Source of the DNA: CAWAND01 sp963783335
GTDB taxonomy: Bacteria; Chloroflexota; Anaerolineae; Anaerolineales; E44-bin32
Assembly (NCBI GenBank): GCA_963783335.1
Contig: CAWAND010000004.1
Span: 248,001-312,000, forward strand
Length of the DNA stretch: 64,000 nucleotides
Direction of reading: 5' to 3'
Shown here: positions 26,196 through 34,889 of the stretch, in pieces
Position numbering within the stretch: the stretch's first letter is position 1
How the letters are laid out: every line of letters begins with the position of its first letter
Notes under the pieces: generated by a model
What the model was told of the DNA's origin: nothing
The model's database searches: none
Seen by the model: the letters and a program-made list of their open reading frames with translations, nothing else
Translations under genes and position numbers: made by a program

Positions 26196-26568
26196 GCGTC
26201 TTCTTCATATCGGGAACGGCCCCTGCCTTGGGGTGTCCCAAAATGATGTTCTCGAGCACGCTGTGTGCAGGTATCAGTTTGCGGTCCTGGTGGACCATCC
26301 CGATGCCAAGCTCAATGGCATCCAGCGGGGAGCGAAAGGCCACCTTTTCCCCCTGGACGTATATCTCGCCACCGTCGGGCTGGAGCAAACCGAAAAGGAT
26401 CTTCATCAGGGTGGACTTTCCGGCGCCGTTCTCGCCCAAGATGGCGTGGATCTCACCTGCTCGAATGTCAAAATCAATGTGCTCGTTGGCGACGACGCCC
26501 GGGAATCGCTTGGTGATTCCCCTCGCCTCCAAGACTTTATCACCGCGTTTTGCGGGTTGGATGGACAT
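26050..26568 (-). CDS. BMP/nucleoside-type ABC transporter ATPase, N-terminal part (first frame)
   Basis: This is the start of a MglA/NupO-like protein with two ABC cassettes, about 515 residues when the two frameshifts are corrected. It shows ITKRFPGVVANEHIDFDI, Walker A GENGAGKSTLMKIL, the Q-loop GMVHQDRKLIP and the start of the signature region LSEGEKQVVEILK. It energises import of the substrate bound by the lipoprotein encoded just upstream. Confidence 0.9.
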   Translation of the reverse strand: MSIQPAKRGDKVLEARGITKRFPGVVANEHIDFDIRAGEIHAILGENGAGKSTLMKILFGLLQPDGGEIYVQGEKVAFRSPLDAIELGIGMVHQDRKLIPAHSVLENIILGHPKAGAVPDMKKTRDEINELCDRYGFKIDLKAKVWQLSEGEKQVVEILKTSLSRCQDPHPG

Positions 26569-26652
26569 GCTGTCTACCTGCCACCTGTCGTGGGTCGCCG
26601 CTCAGCGCATCGGGACGTACCCAGGCGATGCTGCTCGACCCGGCTAAAGCGT

Positions 26653-26699
26653 GTGAGGCTCCCGCCCTGAGGTCTGCTCCCACAGGACGAGAGCCTCAC
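26653..26699 (-). repeat. Inverted repeat between the binding-protein and ATPase genes
   Basis: GTGAGGCTC (26653-26661) and GAGCCTCAC (26691-26699) form a perfect 9-bp stem around a 29-base loop. It has no T-tract. It could protect the 3' end of the binding-protein mRNA and so keep that protein in excess over the membrane subunits. Confidence 0.55.
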
Positions 26700-26744
26700 C
26701 TATCAGTGACCACTATCACACGTCGTTCGGACTGCCGCGGCGTG

Positions 26745-28043
26745 TTATTTCAGGATCGTTGTGCCTTCCAGATCGAAGTTGAACTTGGACAGCAGGAACG
26801 CAGTCGTGGGAACCTCATCGGCTGCCTTGACCACCGTGCCTGCGGCCGGAATGGGCGTGCCCTCAAGGTCCAGGCCCGTTCCGTTGCTTACGAACGCATG
26901 CGCCGTGAACGGATCCCACTCGCCGTTCATCATCTGCTCACGTCGCTGCTTGACCAAGTCGAGGATCTCCTGCGGGATTGCCGGGAGGGCCGCCGGGCTG
27001 ATGGCGTCGACGCCGACCTTGCCGTCGTTCATCAGGTCGACCGTCGGCTCGACCGTACCGTCAGCCAGGGTCATGGTGGACTCCATACCCGGATACATGA
27101 TGGTCTCTGGCGACTTGTTGCCGGCCATGTACTCCTGGACCATCTTCTCGTAGATCACTTCCCAGCGTGTGTCGAACGAGACAGCGACGGTATTCGTGTC
27201 GGACCAGCCGTATTCGCCGACGATGTCCATATCCTTGCCAATGAACCAAACACCCTTCTCCTTGGCCACGTCCATCGTGGAACTCGAGTCGGTCTGCTGG
27301 GTCAGGACATCCACATCATAGCTATCAACCAATGTCTCAGCGATGGCACGCTCATCCGCCGGCAGGTACCAGTCGCCGGCGAACTTGACATAGACATTGA
27401 TGTCCTTATTGAGCAGGTCTGCCGCATCTTGCACGCCGAGAATGAAGCCGGCCTGGCGACGAAGTACCTGAACGTTCGGAAAGGCGGATGTAATCCCGAT
27501 GTTGCCGGTCTTCGTCAACGCCCCGGCGATCAACCCTTCCAGATATAGGGCCTGATACTGCCCCGGGAAGAACCGAATGAAGTTCCGCTTGGTCGTCAGG
27601 TCGCTGGCAATCACGGATGCAAAATACACATCAGGGTACTTGTCGGCGATGTCCGCCAAAGGCAACCCCATGAACTCGGCATTGCCTACAACGATGTTGG
27701 CGCCGCTGGCGATCATCTCCTCGGCAAACGGGTCGGTTTGATCGGGAGCGACGTTTTCGCGGTAGACGTAGGTGACATTGGGATACTTCTCGGCGATGCG
27801 TTGGCCGGCGCGGTCTTGCGCTCCGGACCAGGTTGTGCCAGCAATGACGCTAAAGTGTTCGATCGCCAGCGTAATCGGCATGGCCTCTGCTGCCGTGGGC
27901 TGTGCCATTGCCTCTGTGGGCTGCGCCATAGCCTCTGTGGGCTGCGCTGGCGCGGGTGTGGGCGCAGCAGCGGGCGCGCAGGAGCCTATGGCCATACTGA
28001 CTACAAGCAACATCGTGGCTAGTACAAAGAGCCTCTTTTGCAT
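26745..28043 (-). CDS. BMP-family ABC transporter substrate-binding lipoprotein
   Basis: This 432-residue secreted lipoprotein has a signal peptide with lipobox ending in the Cys of AIGSCAP. A linker follows with the repeated peptide QPTEAM, and then a Bmp/PnrA fold (GTTWSGAQDRAGQRIAEKYP, MIASGANIVVGNAEF, GVWFIGKDMD). Family members bind purine nucleosides or related compounds. It is the first gene of the importer, followed by ATPase and two permeases. AGGAGGA precedes the ATG. Confidence 0.92.
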   Translation of the reverse strand: MQKRLFVLATMLLVVSMAIGSCAPAAAPTPAPAQPTEAMAQPTEAMAQPTAAEAMPITLAIEHFSVIAGTTWSGAQDRAGQRIAEKYPNVTYVYRENVAPDQTDPFAEEMIASGANIVVGNAEFMGLPLADIADKYPDVYFASVIASDLTTKRNFIRFFPGQYQALYLEGLIAGALTKTGNIGITSAFPNVQVLRRQAGFILGVQDAADLLNKDINVYVKFAGDWYLPADERAIAETLVDSYDVDVLTQQTDSSSTMDVAKEKGVWFIGKDMDIVGEYGWSDTNTVAVSFDTRWEVIYEKMVQEYMAGNKSPETIMYPGMESTMTLADGTVEPTVDLMNDGKVGVDAISPAALPAIPQEILDLVKQRREQMMNGEWDPFTAHAFVSNGTGLDLEGTPIPAAGTVVKAADEVPTTAFLLSKFNFDLEGTTILK

Positions 28044-28179
28044 GATCTCGTCCTCCTCCTGGTTGATCAGACATTGAAAAGGCTAGGGGAAAAGTGACCA
28101 AGCCTCTCTTGCATCAGTGCGCTGGGCCCCTCCTTTCGCTTGCCTCTGCCATGGCATTCCACACAAGCGTGAGCTTTGT

Positions 28180-28219
28180 CAGTCCCTAGCCTCCCCTCCC
28201 CCTTTCTCGCAGTCCCTAG
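28180..28219. repeat. Direct repeat pair next to the importer promoter
   Basis: CAGTCCCTAG occurs at 28180-28189 and again at 28210-28219, exactly 30 bases apart, about three helical turns. The second copy abuts the -10 box, so this may be an operator for a DNA-looping or tandem-binding repressor. Confidence 0.45.
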
Positions 28220-28248
28220 ATACTACAAGTCCCGGCCGATTCTGCCAA
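28220..28248 (-). promoter_or_regulatory. Promoter of the BMP importer operon
   Basis: TTGGCA (28248-28243) and TAGTAT (28225-28220) are 17 bases apart on the minus strand, giving a leader of about 170 bases before the lipoprotein ATG. Confidence 0.5.
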
Positions 28249-28285
28249 CTGGCCGCAACACATCCCTCGATTCGGAGCGAGGTGA

Positions 28286-28747
28286 CTACGGCTCGACTGG
28301 CGCATCTTGCGATCGCAATAGCTCGTTGAGTTTGTCCAATCCCTGCTTGATCATGCCTTTGCTCACCGTATCGAACAGGCGCTGGCCAACGCTGGCGACC
28401 TTGCCACCAACCTGCACCTCCCCCGAGTACTTCATTAAGGTCATCCGCTCGCCCTGATCGGCCAACTCGATATCCCCGGTGCCTTTCAGAAAGCCGATCT
28501 TCCCGTCGCCTTCAACTGTCAGGGTGCAGCTCACGGGCGGCACTTCGTCGGTCACAATCAGCTTGCCGGCAAAGGCACCAGATAGTGGGCCAATGCGGAG
28601 TGTCATTTCTCCAGCGTACTCGGTATCGCTAACCTTCTGTACGCTCTGGGTTCCTGGCAGGAGCGTGGCGATGACTTCAGGATCCCGAACCAGTTCCCAA
28701 ACAGCTTCTCGCGGCCCATCAAACGCGTACTCGCCGTCTATCTTCAT
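28286..28747 (-). CDS. coxG: CoxG-like SRPBCC-domain protein
   Basis: This 153-residue protein starts MKIDGEYAFDGPREAVWELVRDPEVIATLLPG, shown here as its first residues up to about 32, which is the hallmark of CoxG/SRPBCC proteins. CoxG proteins accompany molybdenum hydroxylases and are thought to help anchor or mature them at the membrane. It overlaps the large-subunit stop by four bases (ATGA). The C-terminal membrane anchor of some CoxG proteins is absent. Confidence 0.9.
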   Translation of the reverse strand: MKIDGEYAFDGPREAVWELVRDPEVIATLLPGTQSVQKVSDTEYAGEMTLRIGPLSGAFAGKLIVTDEVPPVSCTLTVEGDGKIGFLKGTGDIELADQGERMTLMKYSGEVQVGGKVASVGQRLFDTVSKGMIKQGLDKLNELLRSQDAPVEP

Positions 28748-31089
28748 GCTGCCCTCTCTTTGTGTATGAGTTCGTTGAGGCGATTTGGACTGAGCGGGCT
28801 CTCCAGGATTTCCAACTGTCGGTCCCCCAGTGCATTCTCCACGGCCTGAGCGAAGAGCGCCGGCACCGGGATCGTTCCCGCTTCACCGACCCCCTTTGTG
28901 CCCAACTCGTTCAACGGGGAGCGTGTCTCAACGTGGCCGACTTCGATGCGCGGCATGTCCGTCGCGGACGGCAGCAAGTAGTCGGCAAATGAGGCGTTCA
29001 ACAACTGGCCCTGGTCATCGAAATGCAGTTTCTCATAGTAGGCATTGCCAATCCCGAGGGAGACGCCACCATGGATTTGGCCCTCCAAGATCAACGGGTT
29101 GAGAATCGTCCCGCAGTCCTCAACCGCAACGTAGCGCCTGATTTTTATCATCATGGTTTCTGGATCGATTTCAAGAATCATCCCATGAACACCAAAGGCC
29201 GTGGCGCCGTACTGCGGCCCGTAATACGCGGTGGATTCGAGCCCGGGTTCTGTGCCCGGCTCAACCGCCCCTCGGAGTGGGTTGGCCAACAAAGCCAATT
29301 CGCCCAAACTGATTGACTGCCGCGGGATATCCGCCACTCGCACCATGCCATCTTCGATCTCGAGCTCTTCCTCAGGTGTCTCCAAAGCCTTGCTTGCCAG
29401 CTCCAGAATCTTCTTTCGAACAACCAAGGAAGCAGCGTGGATGGCGTTGCCTGCGACGACGGCACCCCGACTGGCGAAAGTACCCGTGCCCCAATGGAAT
29501 TCCGCCGTGTCGCCTGTCACAATCCGCACATCGCCGACATCTACGCCCAGTTGTTCTGCCACGACCTGGGCGAAGGTCGTGAAGTGGCCTTGGCCCTGAG
29601 TGCCGACGCCGGTTGCTACGAAGATCTTGCCGCTGGACTCCACGGTGACGCGTGCGCCCTCGTAAGGTCCTACCCCTGTCGACTCGATGAAGGGAGCGAT
29701 GCCGATGCCGACGCATTTCCCCTGGGCACGAAGCCGCGGCTGCTCCTCTTTGACAAATTCGTCATAGCCGATCATTTCCAGTGCCTTATCGATCACGGGC
29801 AGGTAGTTGCCGCTGTCCAGAATGAGGGGCGCAAAGGCTTGATCGATGATCCCGTGCTCATACGGAAAGGCATCGGGAGCAATCAGGTTGCGCTTTCGAA
29901 TTTCGACCGGGTCGATCTCCAGCTCTCTGGCCGCTATGTCCAGCATCCGCTCGATGAGAAATATGCCTTGTGGCCGTCCGGCGCCCCGCACGGGCGTGAC
30001 AATCATCTTGTTGGTAAACACGACGCGGACGTCCGACTCGAAGTTCTTGACATCGTACGGACCCATCGCGTGGCATTGGGTATTGAGCGGGATCGTCAAG
30101 CCATAGGGATCATACGCGCCGGTGTCATGCAAGAACACGTCCTTCAGGCCCAAGATGTGGCCATCCCGGCTGAGTGCGATCTCGACATCATGAATTTGCC
30201 CACGCTCCTGAGTGGTGCCGTAGAAATTCTCGCGCCGGTCCTCGATCCATTTGACGGGCCGGTTCAGTTTCTGCGCCACCCAAGGAATCAGCATCTCCTC
30301 GGCATAGAACATCATCATTTTGGGCCCAAATCCGCCCCCGATGAAAGGCGCGATAACCCGCACCTGGTTTTCCGACAGCCCCAACCTGGCCGCCAGTCCG
30401 TTGCGTATCGAGATTGGGGCTTGGGTAGTGTCCCACACGGTGAGATGCTGACCCTTCTCGTCCCATTCGGCCACAATGCCGCGATTCTCCATGGCTGCGG
30501 CCGCCCCTCGATCGATGATGATTCTTCTCTTGAGAACCAGGTCAGCCTCTTTGCAGGCTTGATCGAAATCGCCCTTCTTCTGGAAGAGCTGGGCGGCCAG
30601 ATTCGACTCCAAGTCATCGTGCACCAGGGGGCTGTCCGGCTCCAGGGCCTTTTCCAGGTCGACCACCGCCTCTAAGGGCTCCAGGGACACGGAAATGTCT
30701 TCGACGGCGTCCTCGGCAATGTAGCGGCTATCCGCAATCACAACCGCGATCGCCTCTCCCGCGTGCCTGACCTTGTCCTTGACAAGGGGGACCTGCCGGC
30801 GCGAATGGAAGACAACATCCTTGGCCGTGGGCGGCGGCGACACAAGAGGGGGCCCCGGCTCCCAATCCTCGCCCATATCTTCGGCTGTGAAGACAGCCAC
30901 TACACCCGGCCGCTCCAGCGCCTTGGAGACGTCAAGACTCAACAGGCGGGCATGCGCCCGGTCGCTCCGCAGAAATGCCGCGTGGAGCAAACCGGGGATC
31001 TCCACATCATCCACAAACTGCGCTTGCCCAGTAAGCAGTCGGGGATCTTCGTTTCGTCGAATGCGTTCTCCGATGAGTTTCTTGGTCAC
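28744..31089 (-). CDS. Molybdenum hydroxylase (xanthine dehydrogenase family), large molybdopterin-binding subunit
   Basis: The 781-residue catalytic subunit begins IGERIRRNEDPRLLTGQAQF and has PFIGGGFGPKMMMF, VRGAGRPQG, GTQGQGHFTTFAQ and the active-site glutamate loop GTKGVGEAG. It lacks the AYxCSFR loop of true aerobic CO dehydrogenase and has the RGAGR form, so it is a form II-like or general hydroxylase. Such enzymes insert oxygen from water into N-heterocycles, purines or aldehydes. The exact substrate is unknown. Transcription order here is FAD subunit, iron-sulfur subunit, large subunit, coxG. Confidence 0.92.
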   Translation of the reverse strand: MTKKLIGERIRRNEDPRLLTGQAQFVDDVEIPGLLHAAFLRSDRAHARLLSLDVSKALERPGVVAVFTAEDMGEDWEPGPPLVSPPPTAKDVVFHSRRQVPLVKDKVRHAGEAIAVVIADSRYIAEDAVEDISVSLEPLEAVVDLEKALEPDSPLVHDDLESNLAAQLFQKKGDFDQACKEADLVLKRRIIIDRGAAAAMENRGIVAEWDEKGQHLTVWDTTQAPISIRNGLAARLGLSENQVRVIAPFIGGGFGPKMMMFYAEEMLIPWVAQKLNRPVKWIEDRRENFYGTTQERGQIHDVEIALSRDGHILGLKDVFLHDTGAYDPYGLTIPLNTQCHAMGPYDVKNFESDVRVVFTNKMIVTPVRGAGRPQGIFLIERMLDIAARELEIDPVEIRKRNLIAPDAFPYEHGIIDQAFAPLILDSGNYLPVIDKALEMIGYDEFVKEEQPRLRAQGKCVGIGIAPFIESTGVGPYEGARVTVESSGKIFVATGVGTQGQGHFTTFAQVVAEQLGVDVGDVRIVTGDTAEFHWGTGTFASRGAVVAGNAIHAASLVVRKKILELASKALETPEEELEIEDGMVRVADIPRQSISLGELALLANPLRGAVEPGTEPGLESTAYYGPQYGATAFGVHGMILEIDPETMMIKIRRYVAVEDCGTILNPLILEGQIHGGVSLGIGNAYYEKLHFDDQGQLLNASFADYLLPSATDMPRIEVGHVETRSPLNELGTKGVGEAGTIPVPALFAQAVENALGDRQLEILESPLSPNRLNELIHKERAA

Positions 31090-31136
31090 AGACCTGCTCC
31101 TATGCGGGCATCCGGGTTCTCAGAAAGCTGTATCCA

Positions 31137-31634
31137 TCAATCGGCAGGCTGCTTGCTCCGATCCTGTGCCTTCTCGGCGGCCAATTGCACGGCGTCAACA
31201 ATGTGTTGATAGCCTGTACACCGGCACAGATTCCCCGAGATAGCTTCCCGAATCTCATCCTCGGTCGGGTTGGGGTTCGCCTCCAGAAAGGGCACCACGG
31301 TCGTCAGAATGCCTGGTGTGCAGAACCCACACTGCAGGCCGTGGGCTTCGCGAAAAGCCTCTTGGACAGGGTGCAGCTCATCCATCGTCCCCAAACCTTC
31401 GACAGTGATGATTTCATGCCCATCTGCTTGAACTGCAAACAGCAAACAGGACCGGACCAATTCCCCGTCCAGCATCACCGTACAGGCACCGCACACCCCG
31501 TGCTCGCAGCCCACATGGGTGCCGGTCAGGCCGAGGATGTGGCGGAGAAAATCGCTCAACAGCATCCGAGGCTCGACCACTTGCTCATAGCGTATGCCAT
31601 TGACCGTTGTTGATATGTCGACCAAGTTGTGCAT
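31137..31634 (-). CDS. Molybdenum hydroxylase, [2Fe-2S] subunit
   Basis: This 165-residue subunit has a plant-type [2Fe-2S] domain (GCEHGVCGACTV, then a Cys near residue 63) and a second helical [2Fe-2S] domain (CGFCTPG and CRCTGY). It passes electrons from the molybdenum centre to FAD. The ATG at 31634 lies 17 bases after the FAD-subunit gene; the upstream extension overlaps that gene and is rejected. Confidence 0.94.
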   Translation of the reverse strand: MHNLVDISTTVNGIRYEQVVEPRMLLSDFLRHILGLTGTHVGCEHGVCGACTVMLDGELVRSCLLFAVQADGHEIITVEGLGTMDELHPVQEAFREAHGLQCGFCTPGILTTVVPFLEANPNPTEDEIREAISGNLCRCTGYQHIVDAVQLAAEKAQDRSKQPAD

Positions 31635-31650
31635 GGTTGTCTCCACCGGT

Positions 31651-32532
31651 CTACTCTCCCGACGCTGCGCGCTCAAATGCCTGGTCCAAGGCCCGCCGCG
31701 CCAGGACGTTGGCCAGCCTGCGGCGGAAGTCTGCGCTGGCGTGAATGTCGCTGCCCGGATCGATTTCCTCATAGGCAGCCATCTCTGCCGCGGCGCGAAT
31801 GGCTTCACCGCCAGGCGCCTGTCCCTGCAGCAGATCAGCCGACCGGCCGGCCACTACTGGCCCGTCCCCGGCACTTAGGAAGACCATCCGCGCCCGATCG
31901 CATCGCCCGTCGTCATCCAGGCTGACCACTGCCGCCACACCCACCAGAGCGAAATCGTGACGACGCCTTGCGACTTCCATCAGCGACCATCCCGAATGGT
32001 CCGGCATCGGCGGCAGTTCCACCTCCACCAATAGGTCGCGGGGCTCTAGGACCGTGGTGAAGAGTCCGACAAAGAAATCCTCTGCCGGGATCCACCTTTC
32101 GCCGTCTTGATTTCGCACACGGAAGCGACCATTGAGGGCGACCGTCACCGCGACAAGTTCTGCCGCTGCGTCGGCGTGCGACAGGCTCCCGCCAAGCGTG
32201 CCCCGGTTTCGGATTTGCGGATAGCCGATATGGGGCATACTTTCGTGAAGGAGAGGCATACGCTGCGCCACCAGCGAGTCGATTTCGACCTGATGGTGCC
32301 GGGTCATGGCCCCGATCCGCACGCCACCATTCTCGTCGGCACGAATGTAAGCTAAGTCTTGGATCTTGTTCAAGTCAACCAGAATTGAGGGTTGAACCAG
32401 GCGGAAATTCATCATGGGCACGAGGCTCTGTCCTCCAGCCAGGACCTTGGCATCATAGCCGTGCTCAGCCAGGTGAGACAATGCCTCCTCGATGGTGGTC
32501 GGCGCGAAATAGTCGAATGGCGCTGGCTTCAT
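31651..32532 (-). CDS. Molybdenum hydroxylase, FAD-binding subunit
   Basis: The 293-residue subunit has the FAD motifs VLAGGQSLVPMMNFRL (residues about 31-46) and IRNRGTLGGSLSHADAAAE, which bind the flavin pyrophosphate, and a C-terminal CO-dehydrogenase flavoprotein domain. It is the first of the three subunits in transcription order. Confidence 0.94.
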   Translation of the reverse strand: MKPAPFDYFAPTTIEEALSHLAEHGYDAKVLAGGQSLVPMMNFRLVQPSILVDLNKIQDLAYIRADENGGVRIGAMTRHHQVEIDSLVAQRMPLLHESMPHIGYPQIRNRGTLGGSLSHADAAAELVAVTVALNGRFRVRNQDGERWIPAEDFFVGLFTTVLEPRDLLVEVELPPMPDHSGWSLMEVARRRHDFALVGVAAVVSLDDDGRCDRARMVFLSAGDGPVVAGRSADLLQGQAPGGEAIRAAAEMAAYEEIDPGSDIHASADFRRRLANVLARRALDQAFERAASGE

Positions 32533-32579
32533 TGACTCTCACCTCCTAGATTTGGTGTTGCGCGCCACGAATCCAGCAC

Positions 32580-33125
32580 TCAATCCTCATCCGTTCGGGA
32601 CAGGCGCTCAGGCCACAAAGGCGATGGGTAACTCTGGCCACCTGCCCATAACTGCCTGGTGATTTGCATATGCCCCAAGTGCAGAGCCGTGTGGTCAACC
32701 ACGTGGAGAAGACACCAGCGCACCGGAAGGGAATGCTCTTCGGCATGCCGGAGGCTGTCCAGGTCGGCGTCGCTCAGACCGGAAAGGACTTTCCGTGTCT
32801 GTTGCCCCGTATCCGCCAACCAATGGACGATATTCTTCGGCGAGCTGGCCTCCTGAACGAACTCAGCCGCCCGATTGCGCGTCGCAGGGCCGCCCCCGAC
32901 CACCTCGACGATCCAGAAGCGCTCCGCCCCAGTGCTATGGGCAACCAGGCCCGCCAGGGAATTGATTGACAAATCGCCCTTGCCCTGGAAGGGCCGCCAG
33001 TTCAATGCCTCAGCCGGCAGCCCGGCCACCAGATCCGCCATCTGGCCCCGCAGGTCCTCTATCCGTTCCAGATAGTTCGCCAGTTCGCCGGTCAACTTCC
33101 CTTTTCCTGGGCGCGCCGCGCGCAA
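32580..33125 (-). CDS. DinB/DUF664-family protein
   Basis: This four-helix protein of about 171-181 residues has histidines placed as in the metal-binding triad of the DinB superfamily (LVAHSTGAERFW near residue 62; DHTALHLGHMQITRQL near the end). Some members are thiol-dependent transferases or isomerases; the role here is unknown. The start is uncertain between TTG at 33125 and TTG at 33095, the latter close to AAAAGGGA. It lies inside the catabolic operon between the cyclase and hydroxylase genes. Confidence 0.8.
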   Translation of the reverse strand: MRAARPGKGKLTGELANYLERIEDLRGQMADLVAGLPAEALNWRPFQGKGDLSINSLAGLVAHSTGAERFWIVEVVGGGPATRNRAAEFVQEASSPKNIVHWLADTGQQTRKVLSGLSDADLDSLRHAEEHSLPVRWCLLHVVDHTALHLGHMQITRQLWAGGQSYPSPLWPERLSRTDED

Positions 33126-33192
33126 TCATAGACCAGAAACGCACAGCCCACTGCTCATGACGTCAGGCCCAATCCCCTCGGGCCCCGAGATC

Positions 33193-33681
33193 TCAGCTGC
33201 CTTCTTTGTACGCCACAAACCGAGCCCACATGGATTCGGCTTCCATGGCTTTTTGCGGGTAGCAGCCAATGTAGTAGCGACCGCTCTCCGCCGTTTCGAT
33301 GCCTCCCCCCAGATTCTCCGCGTGCACAATTTGCTTGGGGAAAAGGTTGAGATGCATGTCCTGATAGAAGCTCTCCAACGGGTACATTTCATCCCAGTCT
33401 TTGCCAAAGTCCTCTATCAGTTTGGCGTTGGCCTCGGCGAACGTCTTGGGATGCCAGATACGCATGATGGTATTCATCGGATGGTCGGCGGATACGGCGT
33501 CCACGCCGATCCACTTGAGCTCCATATCGGTCGCCCATTTTGAGAAATCGGCCGAGGGCCCCGGGTGCTTGACCATGTATCGGAACTCATCCGAGTCCTC
33601 GCTGTACCAGCCGTACTGATTCCAGCCCGTCTTGATGACCAGGATGTCACCCTTCCGGATGTCAACCACATCCTCGATCAT
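33193..33681 (-). CDS. Tandem cyclase-family protein, C-terminal part (after a frameshift)
   Basis: This frame completes the second cyclase-like domain: KGDILVIKTGWNQYGW, YMVKHPGPSADF, GVDAVSADHPMNT. It aligns segment by segment with the equivalent part of domain 1. One extra base at about 33698-33701 (minus-strand G in TTC-G-AGC) separates it from the upstream fragment; removing it gives DLVSDFSVYTPKMIEDV, which parallels DNVSDYSIITPEMITD of domain 1. Confidence 0.85.
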   Translation of the reverse strand: MIEDVVDIRKGDILVIKTGWNQYGWYSEDSDEFRYMVKHPGPSADFSKWATDMELKWIGVDAVSADHPMNTIMRIWHPKTFAEANAKLIEDFGKDWDEMYPLESFYQDMHLNLFPKQIVHAENLGGGIETAESGRYYIGCYPQKAMEAESMWARFVAYKEGS

Positions 33682-34867
33682 CTTGGGGGTGTAGACGCTC
33701 GAAATCGCTGACCAGGTCCGAGATGTCGGCGATCACGCCCGGGCCCACCCATTCAGAAAGGGGCACCTGTCCAATCGTTCGACCGTTTGGATAGAAGTGC
33801 TTTTCGCCGTCCATGTGGGTGGCAAGGTGGATGCTGGCATTGCAGATTGCCCCGTTGCGGCCCATGCCGAAGTACTGACCTCCAACTCGCTTCGTGTAGG
33901 TGACACTCAACGGGACATAGTTGAGCCATTGCGGAGTCTGCACGCTGAAAGGAACAGTCATATCGATCATTTCCGCGTCTTGCATCGCATCGAAGAACGC
34001 CTCTTCACTCATGCCCTCCGGTGGTGTTAGGGCGCTGACGCGTGACCAGGCGGTTCCGACTTCCATGAACGGGATGGGCATAATCTGGATCCAAGCACGG
34101 CGGTTCTTCAGCTGGTCGATCTCGCCCACAATGCATTCGGCCAGCACCAGATGCTGCTTGGGCATGGTGATGTGGGTGAGCTCGTAGTACTCATCCTGGG
34201 GGAAGGCCTCATCCCAGCTCTGGCCGCTCTCCTTCTTTAGCTTCTCCTCGGCCAGCTTGAAATGGTTCTCGTGCATCCGGCGAATCGGGGTATTCATGGG
34301 GTGCTCGGCGGCGCCACAGTCCACGCCAACGACCTTCAGTTTCATCTCAAGAGCCCACTTGTAGAACTCCATGGAAGGCCCCGGATGACGCACGAGGAAT
34401 CCAAATTCCATCGATTCCACCCCGCCTTGCGCCTCCGGATTGTCCACCTGCGGCTGATCCCAGGAGTACCGGTGATACCCGGTGTTGATGATAAGAATGT
34501 CCCCTTGTTTGACCTCGGCCTTGTCGGTGATCATTTCCGGCGTAATGATGCTGTAGTCTGAGACATTATCTGAGATGTCAACAATCACGCCTGGCCCGCA
34601 CAGATCATTCAGCGGGATGTCGGCGATGGCCCGTCCGGCGGAGTGAAACGCCCGTTCCCCAACCAGGTGCGTCCCTACCGTATTGCTCCAGTTCAGAATC
34701 TGGCCGTTGGCACCCTGTCCGCCGCCGTAGGCGCCGGTGACGCGTTTGAAGAAGTGGACTTCCAGTGCCTTTTCGCCTGGCCAGGGCGGCGTAAAAACGC
34801 TGCAATCTTGAGTAAGGTCGTGAAGTTTGGCCTCGCTCATCAACTTGATCAAGTCTTCTTGGCTCAT
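33662..34867 (-). CDS. Tandem cyclase-family (kynurenine formamidase/isatin hydrolase-like) protein, N-terminal part
   Basis: Corrected, the protein is about 557 residues with two cyclase-family domains. The family hydrolyses amide or lactam bonds with a metal bound through HxxxHxDxxxH. Domain 2 (from about residue 300) keeps it: His347, His351, Asp353, His357 in SIHLATHMDGEKHF. Domain 1 has only His67 of the equivalent set (TVGTHLVGERAFH), with Thr63, Val69 and Ala73 at the other positions, so it is probably inactive. The ATG at 34867 has GGAGG five bases upstream; the DUF1116 gene ends 22 bases before it. Confidence 0.85.
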   Translation of the reverse strand: MSQEDLIKLMSEAKLHDLTQDCSVFTPPWPGEKALEVHFFKRVTGAYGGGQGANGQILNWSNTVGTHLVGERAFHSAGRAIADIPLNDLCGPGVIVDISDNVSDYSIITPEMITDKAEVKQGDILIINTGYHRYSWDQPQVDNPEAQGGVESMEFGFLVRHPGPSMEFYKWALEMKLKVVGVDCGAAEHPMNTPIRRMHENHFKLAEEKLKKESGQSWDEAFPQDEYYELTHITMPKQHLVLAECIVGEIDQLKNRRAWIQIMPIPFMEVGTAWSRVSALTPPEGMSEEAFFDAMQDAEMIDMTVPFSVQTPQWLNYVPLSVTYTKRVGGQYFGMGRNGAICNASIHLATHMDGEKHFYPNGRTIGQVPLSEWVGPGVIADISDLVSDFERLHPQDDRGCG

Positions 34868-34889
34868 TGCCGCCTCCGCCTTTCCATAG

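Noticed and set aside
27909..27950. Short tandem repeat of about 21 bases in the BMP lipoprotein gene
   Set aside because: It encodes the low-complexity linker behind the lipobox, a common feature of Chloroflexota lipoproteins, so it is not a mobile or CRISPR repeat.
29437..30675. Plus-strand open frame of 412 codons inside the hydroxylase large-subunit gene
   Set aside because: The minus strand encodes unmistakable molybdopterin-binding motifs through the whole stretch.
28744..32532. Aerobic carbon monoxide dehydrogenase
   Set aside because: Gene order and coxG fit, but the large subunit lacks the AYxCSFR active-site loop of true CO dehydrogenase and has RGAGR instead.
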